NCBI GenBank assembly: GCA_946183175.1
Contig: CAMHBH010000018.1
Location: 1-21,675, forward strand
Origin: an uncultured Oscillibacter sp.
GTDB lineage: Bacteria; Bacillota; Clostridia; Oscillospirales; Oscillospiraceae
DNA length: 21,675 bases
Reading direction: 5' to 3'
The translations under genes and the position numbers were made by a program. A model generated the notes under the pieces. That model did no database searches. It was not told where the DNA came from and saw only the letters and a list, made by a program, of their open reading frames with translations. Of the stretch, positions 1 to 6,230 are shown one piece after another. The number at the start of each line of letters is the position of its first letter. Position 1 is the stretch's first letter.

Positions 1-1
1 C

Positions 2-1414
2 TACGACGCCCTCTACAGGGACTACCCCTTGGAGCCCGAAATCGACCGCATGACGCTGGAGACGTTCGCCGACAGTCCCTTTGAGGAGAGCGCGCGCGCT
101 GACTTCCGCCGCTTCCTCGTCGTGATGATGGACAGATTCCTCACCGAACACCCCCTCGGAGAGCTGACCGCGTCCTTCTACAGTCTGACGGCGCAGCCCG
201 AATTTACCGTCGTCGACAGGCTGGCCGGGCGAATTGGACGCTTCCTCGGCATTGAGTTTCCCGTAGAGGAAAAGCTGTTCGTACTACTCCCTATCATCGG
301 CATGCGTACCCCCGCCGACGTGCAGAATATGCAGGCCATCGAACTCGACGAGAGTATGAAAGCGCTGGGCGAAAAGCTGTTCGGGCAAATCCGGCGGGAA
401 CTCGACATCCGGATTGAAAACCCGGAGGCAATCGACGAATTCCTCTACCACCTGATGTTCATGCTGAACCGCCTGAAATTCAACGTGCGGACGAAAAGCC
501 CCATGTTGGAGGAACTCCGCGAAAAGTACCCGCTGGCGTGGCGTATGGCCGACATCGCCTCGCGCGTCATCTACAGCGACTACGGCCTGAAAGTCACGGC
601 GGACGAGCGGAGCTTCCTGGCGACTTACTTCGGCGTGTTCCTGGAGGAGCAGGAGGAGAAGCGGATACGGCCTTTCCGCGCGGCGCTACTGTGCGGGGCC
701 GGACGCGTCACCGGACGCCTCGTCGCGGCGCAGTTGCGCAAGGTGCTGGACAGTTCCGTAGAGCTGACACAGCTCACCAACGCGAACATTACCCCGGAAA
801 TGCTCTCGTCCTTCGACCTGATTTTCACGACCGTCGACTTGCCCTGTACGACCGACCGCCCGGTCATCCGGATTCGGGAAGTCTTCAACGAACAGGCCCT
901 ACGGCAGAAAATCGAAAAGGCCAAATACTGGGACCGGGTGGACGTGCCGATTCTCGACGACAACTGGTTCGTCATGGGCGGACTGCTCGACGAAAACCGC
1001 TTCTTTCCGTTCGGGGCGTCGGACAGCTACGAGACCGCGCTGGAAAAGATGGTCGTGTCCCTGACGGACGCCGGACAGCTCGACGGGGGCTTTCTGGAAC
1101 GCCTCCGGGAGCGCGAAAAGCAGGGTACCATGGTATTCGACCACGACGTGGCGATACCGCATACGGTGCAGTACGCGGGAAACCGCCTGGTACTGGCAAT
1201 CGGGACATTCCCGAACGCGGTCTCCCACGACGGACAGGACATCCGGGTCATTTTCCTGATGGGCATTCCGGAGGCGGTCGACGCCGACGACGGAATGTTA
1301 GTACGGGTCTACGAGGAAATCATACGCGTCGCGCAGGAGCGCGAACTGCTCGAAAAAGTAGCCGACGCGCGGGATTTCCAATCGCTCTTACGGGCATTGT
1401 ACCGGCAGGCGTAA
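2..1414 (+). CDS. PRD-containing PTS-type transcriptional regulator (LicR/MtlR-like), 5' end cut off
   Basis: The reading frame is open from the window edge, so the N-terminal DNA-binding part and the start lie outside; the TTG at 29 has no convincing ribosome site. What remains is the C-terminal two thirds of a PTS-controlled regulator. There is a degenerate PRD1 (about nt 2-350), PRD2 (about nt 400-660, with 'FLYHL' histidine codon at 449), an EIIB-like domain (about nt 665-900, cysteine codon 692 in 'LLCGAG') and a type-2 EIIA-like domain (about nt 1020-1400, 'AIPHT', histidine codon 1160). Such proteins sense PTS phosphorylation and sugar flux through these domains. At the places where the second PRD histidines are usually found the protein has 'LLPIIGMR' and 'ATYFG', so two phosphosites look lost. 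It ends 17 bp before gutM and is probably the operon's own regulator. Family is confident; the exact subfamily is not. Confidence 0.85.
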   Translation, partial: YDALYRDYPLEPEIDRMTLETFADSPFEESARADFRRFLVVMMDRFLTEHPLGELTASFYSLTAQPEFTVVDRLAGRIGRFLGIEFPVEEKLFVLLPIIGMRTPADVQNMQAIELDESMKALGEKLFGQIRRELDIRIENPEAIDEFLYHLMFMLNRLKFNVRTKSPMLEELREKYPLAWRMADIASRVIYSDYGLKVTADERSFLATYFGVFLEEQEEKRIRPFRAALLCGAGRVTGRLVAAQLRKVLDSSVELTQLTNANITPEMLSSFDLIFTTVDLPCTTDRPVIRIREVFNEQALRQKIEKAKYWDRVDVPILDDNWFVMGGLLDENRFFPFGASDSYETALEKMVVSLTDAGQLDGGFLERLREREKQGTMVFDHDVAIPHTVQYAGNRLVLAIGTFPNAVSHDGQDIRVIFLMGIPEAVDADDGMLVRVYEEIIRVAQERELLEKVADARDFQSLLRALYRQA

Positions 1415-1431
1415 CAGAAAGGCGGAGTTGT

Positions 1432-1863
1432 ATGCTGAAGCTTGGACTTTTCGTGGCGGCGATGTTTCTGATTCAAGCGTTTTTGACGAGCGTGCAAATC
1501 AGCCACTTTAACCGGGAGTTCATCCAACTGCGCCGCCGGGGCAAGGTGGCCTGTGAGCGGCAGTCGGGCGGCTTCCACGCCGGGTCTGTCGTGATGTTCC
1601 TCATCGACGAAAACGGAATCATACGGGAGGGAAAACAGCTCACGGGCGTGACATCCTTCGCGCGCGTCAAGCCGCTGGACGGCTTCGAGGGCAAGTTCGT
1701 CGGCGGCCTCACCGAAAGCGACCTCCCCCGCTACGGGAAGAATCTCCGCAAGGCGATTCTCGACGCGAAAGACACCTACAACAAAGTCATGAACGGCGAG
1801 ATTGTCCCCGACAAGCCGTCCCCGTTACAGCGCGCGGGGCGCGCCCTCACCGGAAGGGCATGA
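1432..1863 (+). CDS. gutM: GutM, glucitol operon activator
   Basis: This 143-residue protein matches the GutM family, an accessory activator of glucitol operons in enterobacteria and Firmicutes. It begins with a hydrophobic segment (about residues 4-19) followed by the family's basic stretch around 'FIQLRRRGKVA', and contains the 'HFNREF' motif. The C-terminal tail is longer than in the E. coli protein (119 residues from memory) and ends in a basic, proline-containing segment. I chose the ATG at 1432 because AAAGGCGG lies 6-13 nt upstream; the same frame is open much further upstream but only as a shadow of the regulator gene. It sits between the regulator and srlA, as in other gut/srl operons. 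Function is assigned by family and context. Confidence 0.85.
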   Translation: MLKLGLFVAAMFLIQAFLTSVQISHFNREFIQLRRRGKVACERQSGGFHAGSVVMFLIDENGIIREGKQLTGVTSFARVKPLDGFEGKFVGGLTESDLPRYGKNLRKAILDAKDTYNKVMNGEIVPDKPSPLQRAGRALTGRA

Positions 1864-1893
1864 CGCCGAATTTGAGAAGAAAGGCGTGTTTTT

Positions 1894-2442
1894 ATGGACT
1901 TTATCGTACAACTGGCCGCCGGATTCATGAACCTGTTCAACCTCGGCGGGGAGCAGTTCATGTCGTGGGTGACGGGCATTATCCCGACCATCCTGATGTT
2001 ACTGGTTCTCATGAATGCCATTATGGCCCTTGCGGGCGAGGCCACCATCAACCGCATTGCCCGCTTCTGCACCGGGAACCCCATCCTCCGCTACGCGGTA
2101 CTCCCGTTTGTCAGCGCGTTCATGCTCGGGAATCCTATGGCGCTGTCCATCGGCAAGTTTATGCCGGAGTTCTACAAGCCCGCGTTCTACGCGTCCGTAA
2201 CCTACCACTGCCACACCAACAACGGCATTTTCCCGCACATCAACGCGTCGGAACTGTTCATCTGGCTGGGCATCGCGAACGGGATTAGCGCCCTCGGGCT
2301 GGACACCACTCCGCTGGCGGTACGCTACCTGCTCGTCGGCCTCGTGGCGAACTTCATCTCCGGCTACGCGACGGAGTTCACAACGCGCTACGTCGAGAAG
2401 CAGCAGGGCGTGACGCTCAAGCGCGACTACGACACGGTTTAA
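1894..2442 (+). CDS. srlA: Glucitol/sorbitol PTS EIIC subunit (SrlA)
   Basis: This 182-residue, strongly hydrophobic protein is one membrane half of the glucitol/sorbitol-specific permease. Together with the C-terminal part of SrlE it forms the channel that imports and phosphorylates the hexitol. Its length is close to E. coli SrlA (187). Family signatures are visible: the N-terminal 'FMNLFNLGGEQFMSWVTGI', the 'GNPMALSIGKFMPE' loop, 'YHCHTNNGIFPHINA' and 'GLVANFISGY' near the end. Several membrane helices can be seen (about residues 26-48, 66-84, 120-140 and 145-163). The ATG at 1894 follows AAAGGCG. It lies 30 bp after gutM and 19 bp before srlE, so the genes are almost certainly one transcript. 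Confidence 0.93.
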   Translation: MDFIVQLAAGFMNLFNLGGEQFMSWVTGIIPTILMLLVLMNAIMALAGEATINRIARFCTGNPILRYAVLPFVSAFMLGNPMALSIGKFMPEFYKPAFYASVTYHCHTNNGIFPHINASELFIWLGIANGISALGLDTTPLAVRYLLVGLVANFISGYATEFTTRYVEKQQGVTLKRDYDTV

Positions 2443-2461
2443 TCGTAAGGAGGGGAACATC

Positions 2462-3496
2462 ATGGCAAATCTGCGGTCTATCCGCGTGGAAAAGGGCGCG
2501 GGCGGCTTCGGCGGCCCCCTGGTGATTACGCCCACCGAACAGCGCGACAAGGTCATGTACATCACCGCCGGGGGCGGGGAACCGGAATGCCTCTCGAAAA
2601 TCGTGGAACTCTCCGGCATGACGCCCGTCAACGGCTTCAAGACCAAGTGTCCGGAAGAGGAGATAGCGCTGGCCATCATCGACTGCGGCGGCACGCTCCG
2701 CTGTGGAATCTACCCGAAAAAGGGCATTCCGACCATTAACGTCATGCCCGTGGGCAAGTCCGGCCCCATGGCGCAGTACATCAAAGAGGACATCTACGTC
2801 TCCGCCGTGACGAGCAAGCAGATCTCTCTCGCGGACGGCTCCCAGCCCGCCGCCGGACGCTTCGAGGATTCCGCCCCCGCCGACGCGGAAGCGAAACCCG
2901 CCGAAAGCAAATCGACAGGCTTCACCGCCGACAAGAAGGTCTCCGAAACCCTCGCCGCGCAGGAGAACAAGTCGCTCATCACCAAAATCGGCCTCGGCGC
3001 GGGCAAGGTCGTCAACACCTTCTACCAGGCCGCCCGCGACGCTATCCAGACTTGCATTACAACCCTGTTGCCGTTCATGGCGTTCGTGTCCATGCTCATC
3101 GGCATTATCAACGGCTCCGGCTTCGGCAACGCCTTCGCGCAACTGCTCCAGCCTCTGGCGGGCAACATCTTCGGCCTGCTGATTCTCGGCATTATCTGCT
3201 CGATTCCGGGCCTGTCGGCCTTACTCGGCCCCGGCGCGGTCATCGCCCAGATTATCGGCGTACTCATCGGCGAACAAATCGGACAGGGCAACATTCCGCC
3301 ATCCCTTGCGCTCCCGGCGCTGTTCGCCATCAACTGTCAGGGCGCGTGCGACTTCATCCCCGTGGGCCTCGGCCTCGCGGAGGCGGAGACGGAAACCATC
3401 GAGGTCGGCGTCGTGTCCGTCATGTACTCCCGCTTCGTGACCGGATGGATTCGCATTCTGCTGGCGTTCGTCGCGAGCTTCGGCCTGTACGCCTAA
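2462..3496 (+). CDS. srlE: Glucitol/sorbitol PTS EIIBC subunit (SrlE)
   Basis: This 344-residue protein joins the cytoplasmic EIIB domain to the second membrane part of the glucitol/sorbitol permease. The EIIB domain covers about residues 1-120 and carries 'DCGGTLRCGIYPKKGIPTIN'; Cys75 falls where the phosphocysteine of E. coli SrlE is expected (from memory). Residues 125-170 form a low-complexity, Ala/Pro/Glu-rich linker. Residues 180-344 are the membrane domain, with helices around 200-222, 234-268 and 315-342 and the conserved 'INCQGACDFIPVGLGLAEAE' segment. The ATG at 2462 is well placed after TAAGGAGGGG. The only GATC in the whole window lies inside this gene (2821). A stem-loop and a new promoter follow before srlB. 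Confidence 0.95.
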   Translation: MANLRSIRVEKGAGGFGGPLVITPTEQRDKVMYITAGGGEPECLSKIVELSGMTPVNGFKTKCPEEEIALAIIDCGGTLRCGIYPKKGIPTINVMPVGKSGPMAQYIKEDIYVSAVTSKQISLADGSQPAAGRFEDSAPADAEAKPAESKSTGFTADKKVSETLAAQENKSLITKIGLGAGKVVNTFYQAARDAIQTCITTLLPFMAFVSMLIGIINGSGFGNAFAQLLQPLAGNIFGLLILGIICSIPGLSALLGPGAVIAQIIGVLIGEQIGQGNIPPSLALPALFAINCQGACDFIPVGLGLAEAETETIEVGVVSVMYSRFVTGWIRILLAFVASFGLYA

Positions 3497-3526
3497 TCAT
3501 TCGCTTTCTCCCTCTCCTTTCTGACG

Positions 3527-3559
3527 GATTGCAAGGGCGTCCGTGACGCTCTTGCAATC
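3527..3559 (+). other. Strong stem-loop between srlE and srlB
   Basis: A 9-bp perfect inverted repeat (GATTGCAAG and CTTGCAATC) continues inward through a G-T wobble into GCGT/ACGC around a five-base loop, giving about 14 paired positions. No U-run follows, so it is not a classical terminator. It may slow decay of the upstream mRNA or attenuate transcription. Its right arm contains the -35 box of the promoter in front of srlB, so it could also be an operator. Confidence 0.65.
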
Positions 3560-3580
3560 CCTCTCAGAATACGCTATACT
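3552..3580 (+). promoter_or_regulatory. Sigma-A promoter for srlB
   Basis: TTGCAA at 3552-3557 and TATACT at 3575-3580 are separated by 17 bp, with the expected start site near 3587 and the srlB ATG at 3610. The -35 box lies within the right arm of the preceding stem-loop. This suggests the EIIA gene can be transcribed apart from the upstream operon. Confidence 0.7.
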
Positions 3581-3609
3581 GTCCGTAACGCGGATTGGAG
3601 GTTATCGCT

Positions 3610-3972
3610 ATGAAAGTTATCTACGAGAACAAGGTCAAGGCGGAGGGTGCCTGCGTACACGAGTTCGAGGACGAGAAAATCCTGATTATCTTCGGCGACA
3701 ACGCCCCCGAGGAACTCGCCGACTACTGCTATACCGTCAGCGTCAACCCCATCAACGGCGAAATCAAGCCCGGGCAGACGTTCAAGGTCGACGACCTGTC
3801 GCTGAAAATCACGGCGGTCGGCTGGGAGGCCCCCGAGACGCTCAAGGGCCTGGGCCACTGTACGTTCAAGTTCAACGGCGCGACGGAACCCGACCAGCCC
3901 GGCACGATTTGCATTGAAGACCACGACCTGCCCGCCGTGAAAGTCGGCAGTGTCATTCAGATTCTGGAATAA
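3610..3972 (+). CDS. srlB: Glucitol/sorbitol PTS EIIA-like protein (SrlB) lacking the active-site histidine
   Basis: This 120-residue protein is related along its whole length to the glucitol-specific EIIA protein, which passes phosphate from HPr to the EIIB cysteine. Family features are 'DNAPEELADYC', 'INGEIKPGQ', 'KITAVG' and 'LKGLGHCTFKFNG', and the length fits (123 in E. coli). The first 43 residues align with E. coli SrlB without gaps (sequence from memory). At position 43, where E. coli has the phospho-accepting histidine after 'YCFI', this protein reads 'YCYTV' (valine codon GTC at 3736-3738). Other histidines (17, 83, 105) exist, but His83 is a structural family position. The start is the ATG at 3610, with GGAGG at 3597-3601; the in-frame TTG at 3595 overlaps that ribosome site. 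Whether it transfers phosphate or has become regulatory is unknown. Confidence 0.88.
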   Translation: MKVIYENKVKAEGACVHEFEDEKILIIFGDNAPEELADYCYTVSVNPINGEIKPGQTFKVDDLSLKITAVGWEAPETLKGLGHCTFKFNGATEPDQPGTICIEDHDLPAVKVGSVIQILE

Positions 3973-3980
3973 CGCGAACA

Positions 3981-4004
3981 GCCGCCGGAGACCTGTCCGG
4001 CGGC
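3981..4004 (+). other. Stem-loop between srlB and the HAD gene
   Basis: GCCGCCGGA (3981-3989) pairs perfectly with TCCGGCGGC (3996-4004) around a six-base loop. Only scattered T residues follow, so termination is likely partial. It lies 30 bp before the next start codon, so the HAD gene may still be expressed by read-through. Confidence 0.6.
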
Positions 4005-4034
4005 GCGTTGCGTATCAGCAAAGGAGGCGGAGAC

Positions 4035-4691
4035 ATGAAACAGGGCGCGATTTTCGACATGGACGGCCTGCTTACCGACACCGAGCGTTTCTATAGCCAA
4101 AGCTGGCGGACGACGGCGCGGTTTTTCGGGCAGGACTGGGTCAAGGACTTCGACAAGTTCGTCGCGGGGACGAACGGCGAAAAAATGCTGGAAGTCATCC
4201 ACACGCATTTCCCGGACGTGGACGCGCGGGCCTTCATGGAGTTCTGTATCGGCAACCAGAAGCGGCTCGTCCGGGACGAACTCCGGGAAATGCCCGGCGC
4301 GACGGACATTGTACGCTTTTTCCGGGAACGCGGCGTAAAGACGGCGGTCGCGAGCAGCAGTTCTCTGGACGCCATCCGCGACAACCTCAGCAGACTGGGC
4401 ATGCTGGAACTCTTCGACGCCGTGACGAGCGGGCAGGAAGTCGCCCCCGGACACGAGAAGCCCGCCCCCGATATTTTCCTGCTGGCGGCGGAGCGAATCG
4501 GCGTGGCCCCCGGCGACTGCTACGTATTCGAGGACGGAATCAACGGCTGTCTGGCGGGAATCGCCGCCGGGTGCGCAACGGTGATGATTCCGGACCTGTT
4601 CCGGCCCACGGACGAACTGCAACAGAAATGCGCCGGAATCTACGGGAGCCTGACGGCGGCCAGGGACGCAATCGCGCAAGGACTTCTCTAA
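4035..4691 (+). CDS. HAD-superfamily sugar-phosphate phosphatase or beta-phosphoglucomutase-like protein
   Basis: This 218-residue protein is a subfamily IA haloacid dehalogenase-type hydrolase. Motif I is 'FDMDGLLTDTE' (nucleophile Asp8, acid/base Asp10). A helical cap follows (about residues 16-80), then motif II in 'AVASSSS', the motif III lysine in 'HEKPAPDIF', and motif IV 'FEDGINGCLAGIAAG'. These enzymes usually dephosphorylate or isomerise small sugar phosphates; the substrate cannot be read from the sequence. Its place after the glucitol PTS genes suggests a hexitol or hexose phosphate, but this is inference from context. The ATG at 4035 follows AAGGAGGCGG. No sorbitol-6-phosphate dehydrogenase gene is present in the window. 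Confidence 0.88.
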   Translation: MKQGAIFDMDGLLTDTERFYSQSWRTTARFFGQDWVKDFDKFVAGTNGEKMLEVIHTHFPDVDARAFMEFCIGNQKRLVRDELREMPGATDIVRFFRERGVKTAVASSSSLDAIRDNLSRLGMLELFDAVTSGQEVAPGHEKPAPDIFLLAAERIGVAPGDCYVFEDGINGCLAGIAAGCATVMIPDLFRPTDELQQKCAGIYGSLTAARDAIAQGLL

Positions 4692-4792
4692 TCCACGTCT
4701 TTCCGGCGGAATCGCTACGCTTTGAGACAGCTTCCCCACGGCCCGCCTCCCGTGACAATGGAAATTTTTCCGCCCTCTCCGGGCTGCTTTTC

Positions 4793-4831
4793 CCGTCCCC
4801 TGTCGCCGTAAGGCGGTCGGGGGCGGCTTTT
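4793..4831 (+). terminator. Rho-independent terminator of the glucitol operon
   Basis: CCGTCCCC (4793-4800) pairs with GGGGGCGG (4819-4826, one T-G wobble). A second stem inside it, CGCC/GGCG, closes a GTAA loop. CTTTTG follows at once. The site lies about 100 bp after the HAD stop codon and before the next promoter. Confidence 0.65.
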
Positions 4832-4951
4832 GACAGGAAAATGTGCGGCGATTTTATGAGAAGCGTCCGGTTTTCGACCTTCCCCGTCTACGGAGGCTTT
4901 GCCGGTGCCGCGTAGCGACGGAGCAGGACAGCGTGCTTTTGTAAATAGCAG

Positions 4952-4980
4952 TTGTTTTTTCCGCCAAAACAAGGTATACT
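4952..4980 (+). promoter_or_regulatory. Sigma-A promoter of the LRR-cytidine deaminase gene
   Basis: TTGTTT (4952-4957) and TATACT (4975-4980) are 17 bp apart in a locally AT-rich stretch, 38 bp before the start codon. The -10 region reads TATACTGTCC, identical to the srlB promoter. Confidence 0.75.
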
Positions 4981-5018
4981 GTCCCTGACACGCAATCCCA
5001 CATAAGGAGATGGAGACT

Positions 5019-6182
5019 ATGAGCAACAAGGACGGATTCGCCGTCACGGACGGCATTCTGACACGTTACACCGGGCCCGGCGGCAACATCGTCATTCCGG
5101 CGGGCGTGCGCGCCGTCGGACAGGGCGCGTTCCTGAACTTTATCGCCATGCGGAGTTTGACGGTTCCGGAAGGCGTCGAGGAAATCCGCGGCGATTTCTT
5201 CTCCGAGAACCCAACCGGGGCCTTTTCCGGGTGCAGTAACCTCAACAGCGTACAGTTACCGCAAAGCCTGCGCGAAATCGGCTGTTGGGCGTTCGCGGGC
5301 TGTAAGGCCCTGAAAACCGTCGACATCCCCTCCGGCGTGGCGAAAATCGGAAACCGCGCCTTCCAGAACTGCGAGAACCTCCGGAGCGTCACGGTTCCGG
5401 GCGGCGTGCGCGAGATTGACTACGGCGTGTTCATGGGCTGTCGGAATCTGCTGACGGTCGATTTGCCCGCCGGGGCCACCGTCATTCGCGAGTACGCCTT
5501 CGCCGACTGCGCGTCGCTCTCCCGCGTCGAACTCCCCCGCACCGTCCGGACTATCGACTACTGTGCCTTCCGGAACTGTACCTCCCTGACGAGCGTCAAC
5601 ATTCCGGCGGGGGCCAAGGAAATCGGCGACTACGCCTTCGAGAATTGCACGGGCCTGTTGAGCGTCACGATTCCCGACGGCGTCGAGACCATCGGGGAGA
5701 ACGCGTTCCGGGGCTGTCCGCGCGTGGTCGTGCGCGCCCGTACGGGTTCCCTTGCGGAGCAGTACGCCCGCAAACGCGACATCCCCGTCGTCACCTACGA
5801 GCAGTTGAAGAGCGCCGCACAGAGTATGCTTGACCGCGCCTACGCGCCCTACTCCCATTTCCCGGTCGGGGCCGCGCTGGAGTGCGAGGACGGCACCATC
5901 TTCACGGGCTGTAATGTCGAGAACGCCGTGTACCCGGCGGGAATCTGCGCCGAGCGAAACGCCGTATTCCACGCCGTCGCTGAGGGGCGCCTGCGCTTTA
6001 CGCGGATTGTCGTCGCGGGCACGGGCCGCGACTTCTGCATGCCCTGCGGAATCTGCCGTCAGGTGATGGCGGAGTTCTCCCCCGACATGGAGGTTATCAG
6101 CCTCAACGGCGAGGGCCAGGAGAAAAGTTACACCCTCCGCGAACTCCTCCCGCACAGCTTCGGCCCCCATTCGCTGAAATAA
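5019..6182 (+). CDS. Fusion of BspA-like leucine-rich repeats with a cytidine deaminase
   Basis: The 387-residue protein has two parts. Residues about 20-240 are LRR_5/BspA-type repeats of about 23 residues, each built on 'IGxxAFxxCxxLxSVxIPxGV'; about eight copies can be counted. Residues about 262-380 form a complete cytidine deaminase domain: 'YSHFPVGAAL', the substrate loop 'GCNVENA', the zinc and catalytic motif 'CAERNA' (Cys310, Glu312) and 'PCGICRQ' (Cys343, Cys346). The deaminase is therefore probably active, turning cytidine or deoxycytidine into uridine forms. There is no signal peptide, although most BspA-like repeat proteins are exported. I chose ATG 5019, nine bases after AAGGAG; the ATG at 5010 touches the ribosome site. 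It has its own promoter and shares a terminator with the opposing gene. The role of the repeats (binding, oligomer formation) is unknown. Confidence 0.9.
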   Translation: MSNKDGFAVTDGILTRYTGPGGNIVIPAGVRAVGQGAFLNFIAMRSLTVPEGVEEIRGDFFSENPTGAFSGCSNLNSVQLPQSLREIGCWAFAGCKALKTVDIPSGVAKIGNRAFQNCENLRSVTVPGGVREIDYGVFMGCRNLLTVDLPAGATVIREYAFADCASLSRVELPRTVRTIDYCAFRNCTSLTSVNIPAGAKEIGDYAFENCTGLLSVTIPDGVETIGENAFRGCPRVVVRARTGSLAEQYARKRDIPVVTYEQLKSAAQSMLDRAYAPYSHFPVGAALECEDGTIFTGCNVENAVYPAGICAERNAVFHAVAEGRLRFTRIVVAGTGRDFCMPCGICRQVMAEFSPDMEVISLNGEGQEKSYTLRELLPHSFGPHSLK

Positions 6183-6192
6183 GCCGCGCGGC

Positions 6193-6228
6193 AAACGCCC
6201 TGCCCGGTACTCTCCGGACAGGGCGTTT
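6193..6228. terminator. Bidirectional terminator
   Basis: AAACGCCCTG (6193-6202) pairs with CAGGGCGTTT (6219-6228), with a further CCGG/CCGG pairing inside. It is flanked by A residues on one side and T residues on the other. It lies between two converging genes, 11 bp after the LRR-deaminase stop and 3 bp from the opposing stop, so it can serve both strands. Confidence 0.8.
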
Positions 6229-6230
6229 CG

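Larger units (their letters stand above)
4692..5018. other. Non-coding stretch between the glucitol operon and the LRR-deaminase gene
   Basis: About 330 bp hold no convincing gene. Open frames here lack ribosome sites and resemble no protein I recognise. The stretch contains the terminator of the upstream operon (4793-4831) and the promoter of the next gene (4952-4980). The segment 4832-4950 shows nothing I can name. Confidence 0.7.

Noticed and set aside
538..1431. Extension of gutM upstream to 538.
   Set aside because: The upstream part overlaps the regulator gene out of frame and has an Arg/Gly-rich nonsense composition; GutM homology begins at 1432.
4715..5009. Small protein genes in the gap after the HAD gene (both strands).
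   Set aside because: The open frames lack ribosome sites, are Arg/Pro-rich and overlap the terminator and promoter of the neighbouring genes.
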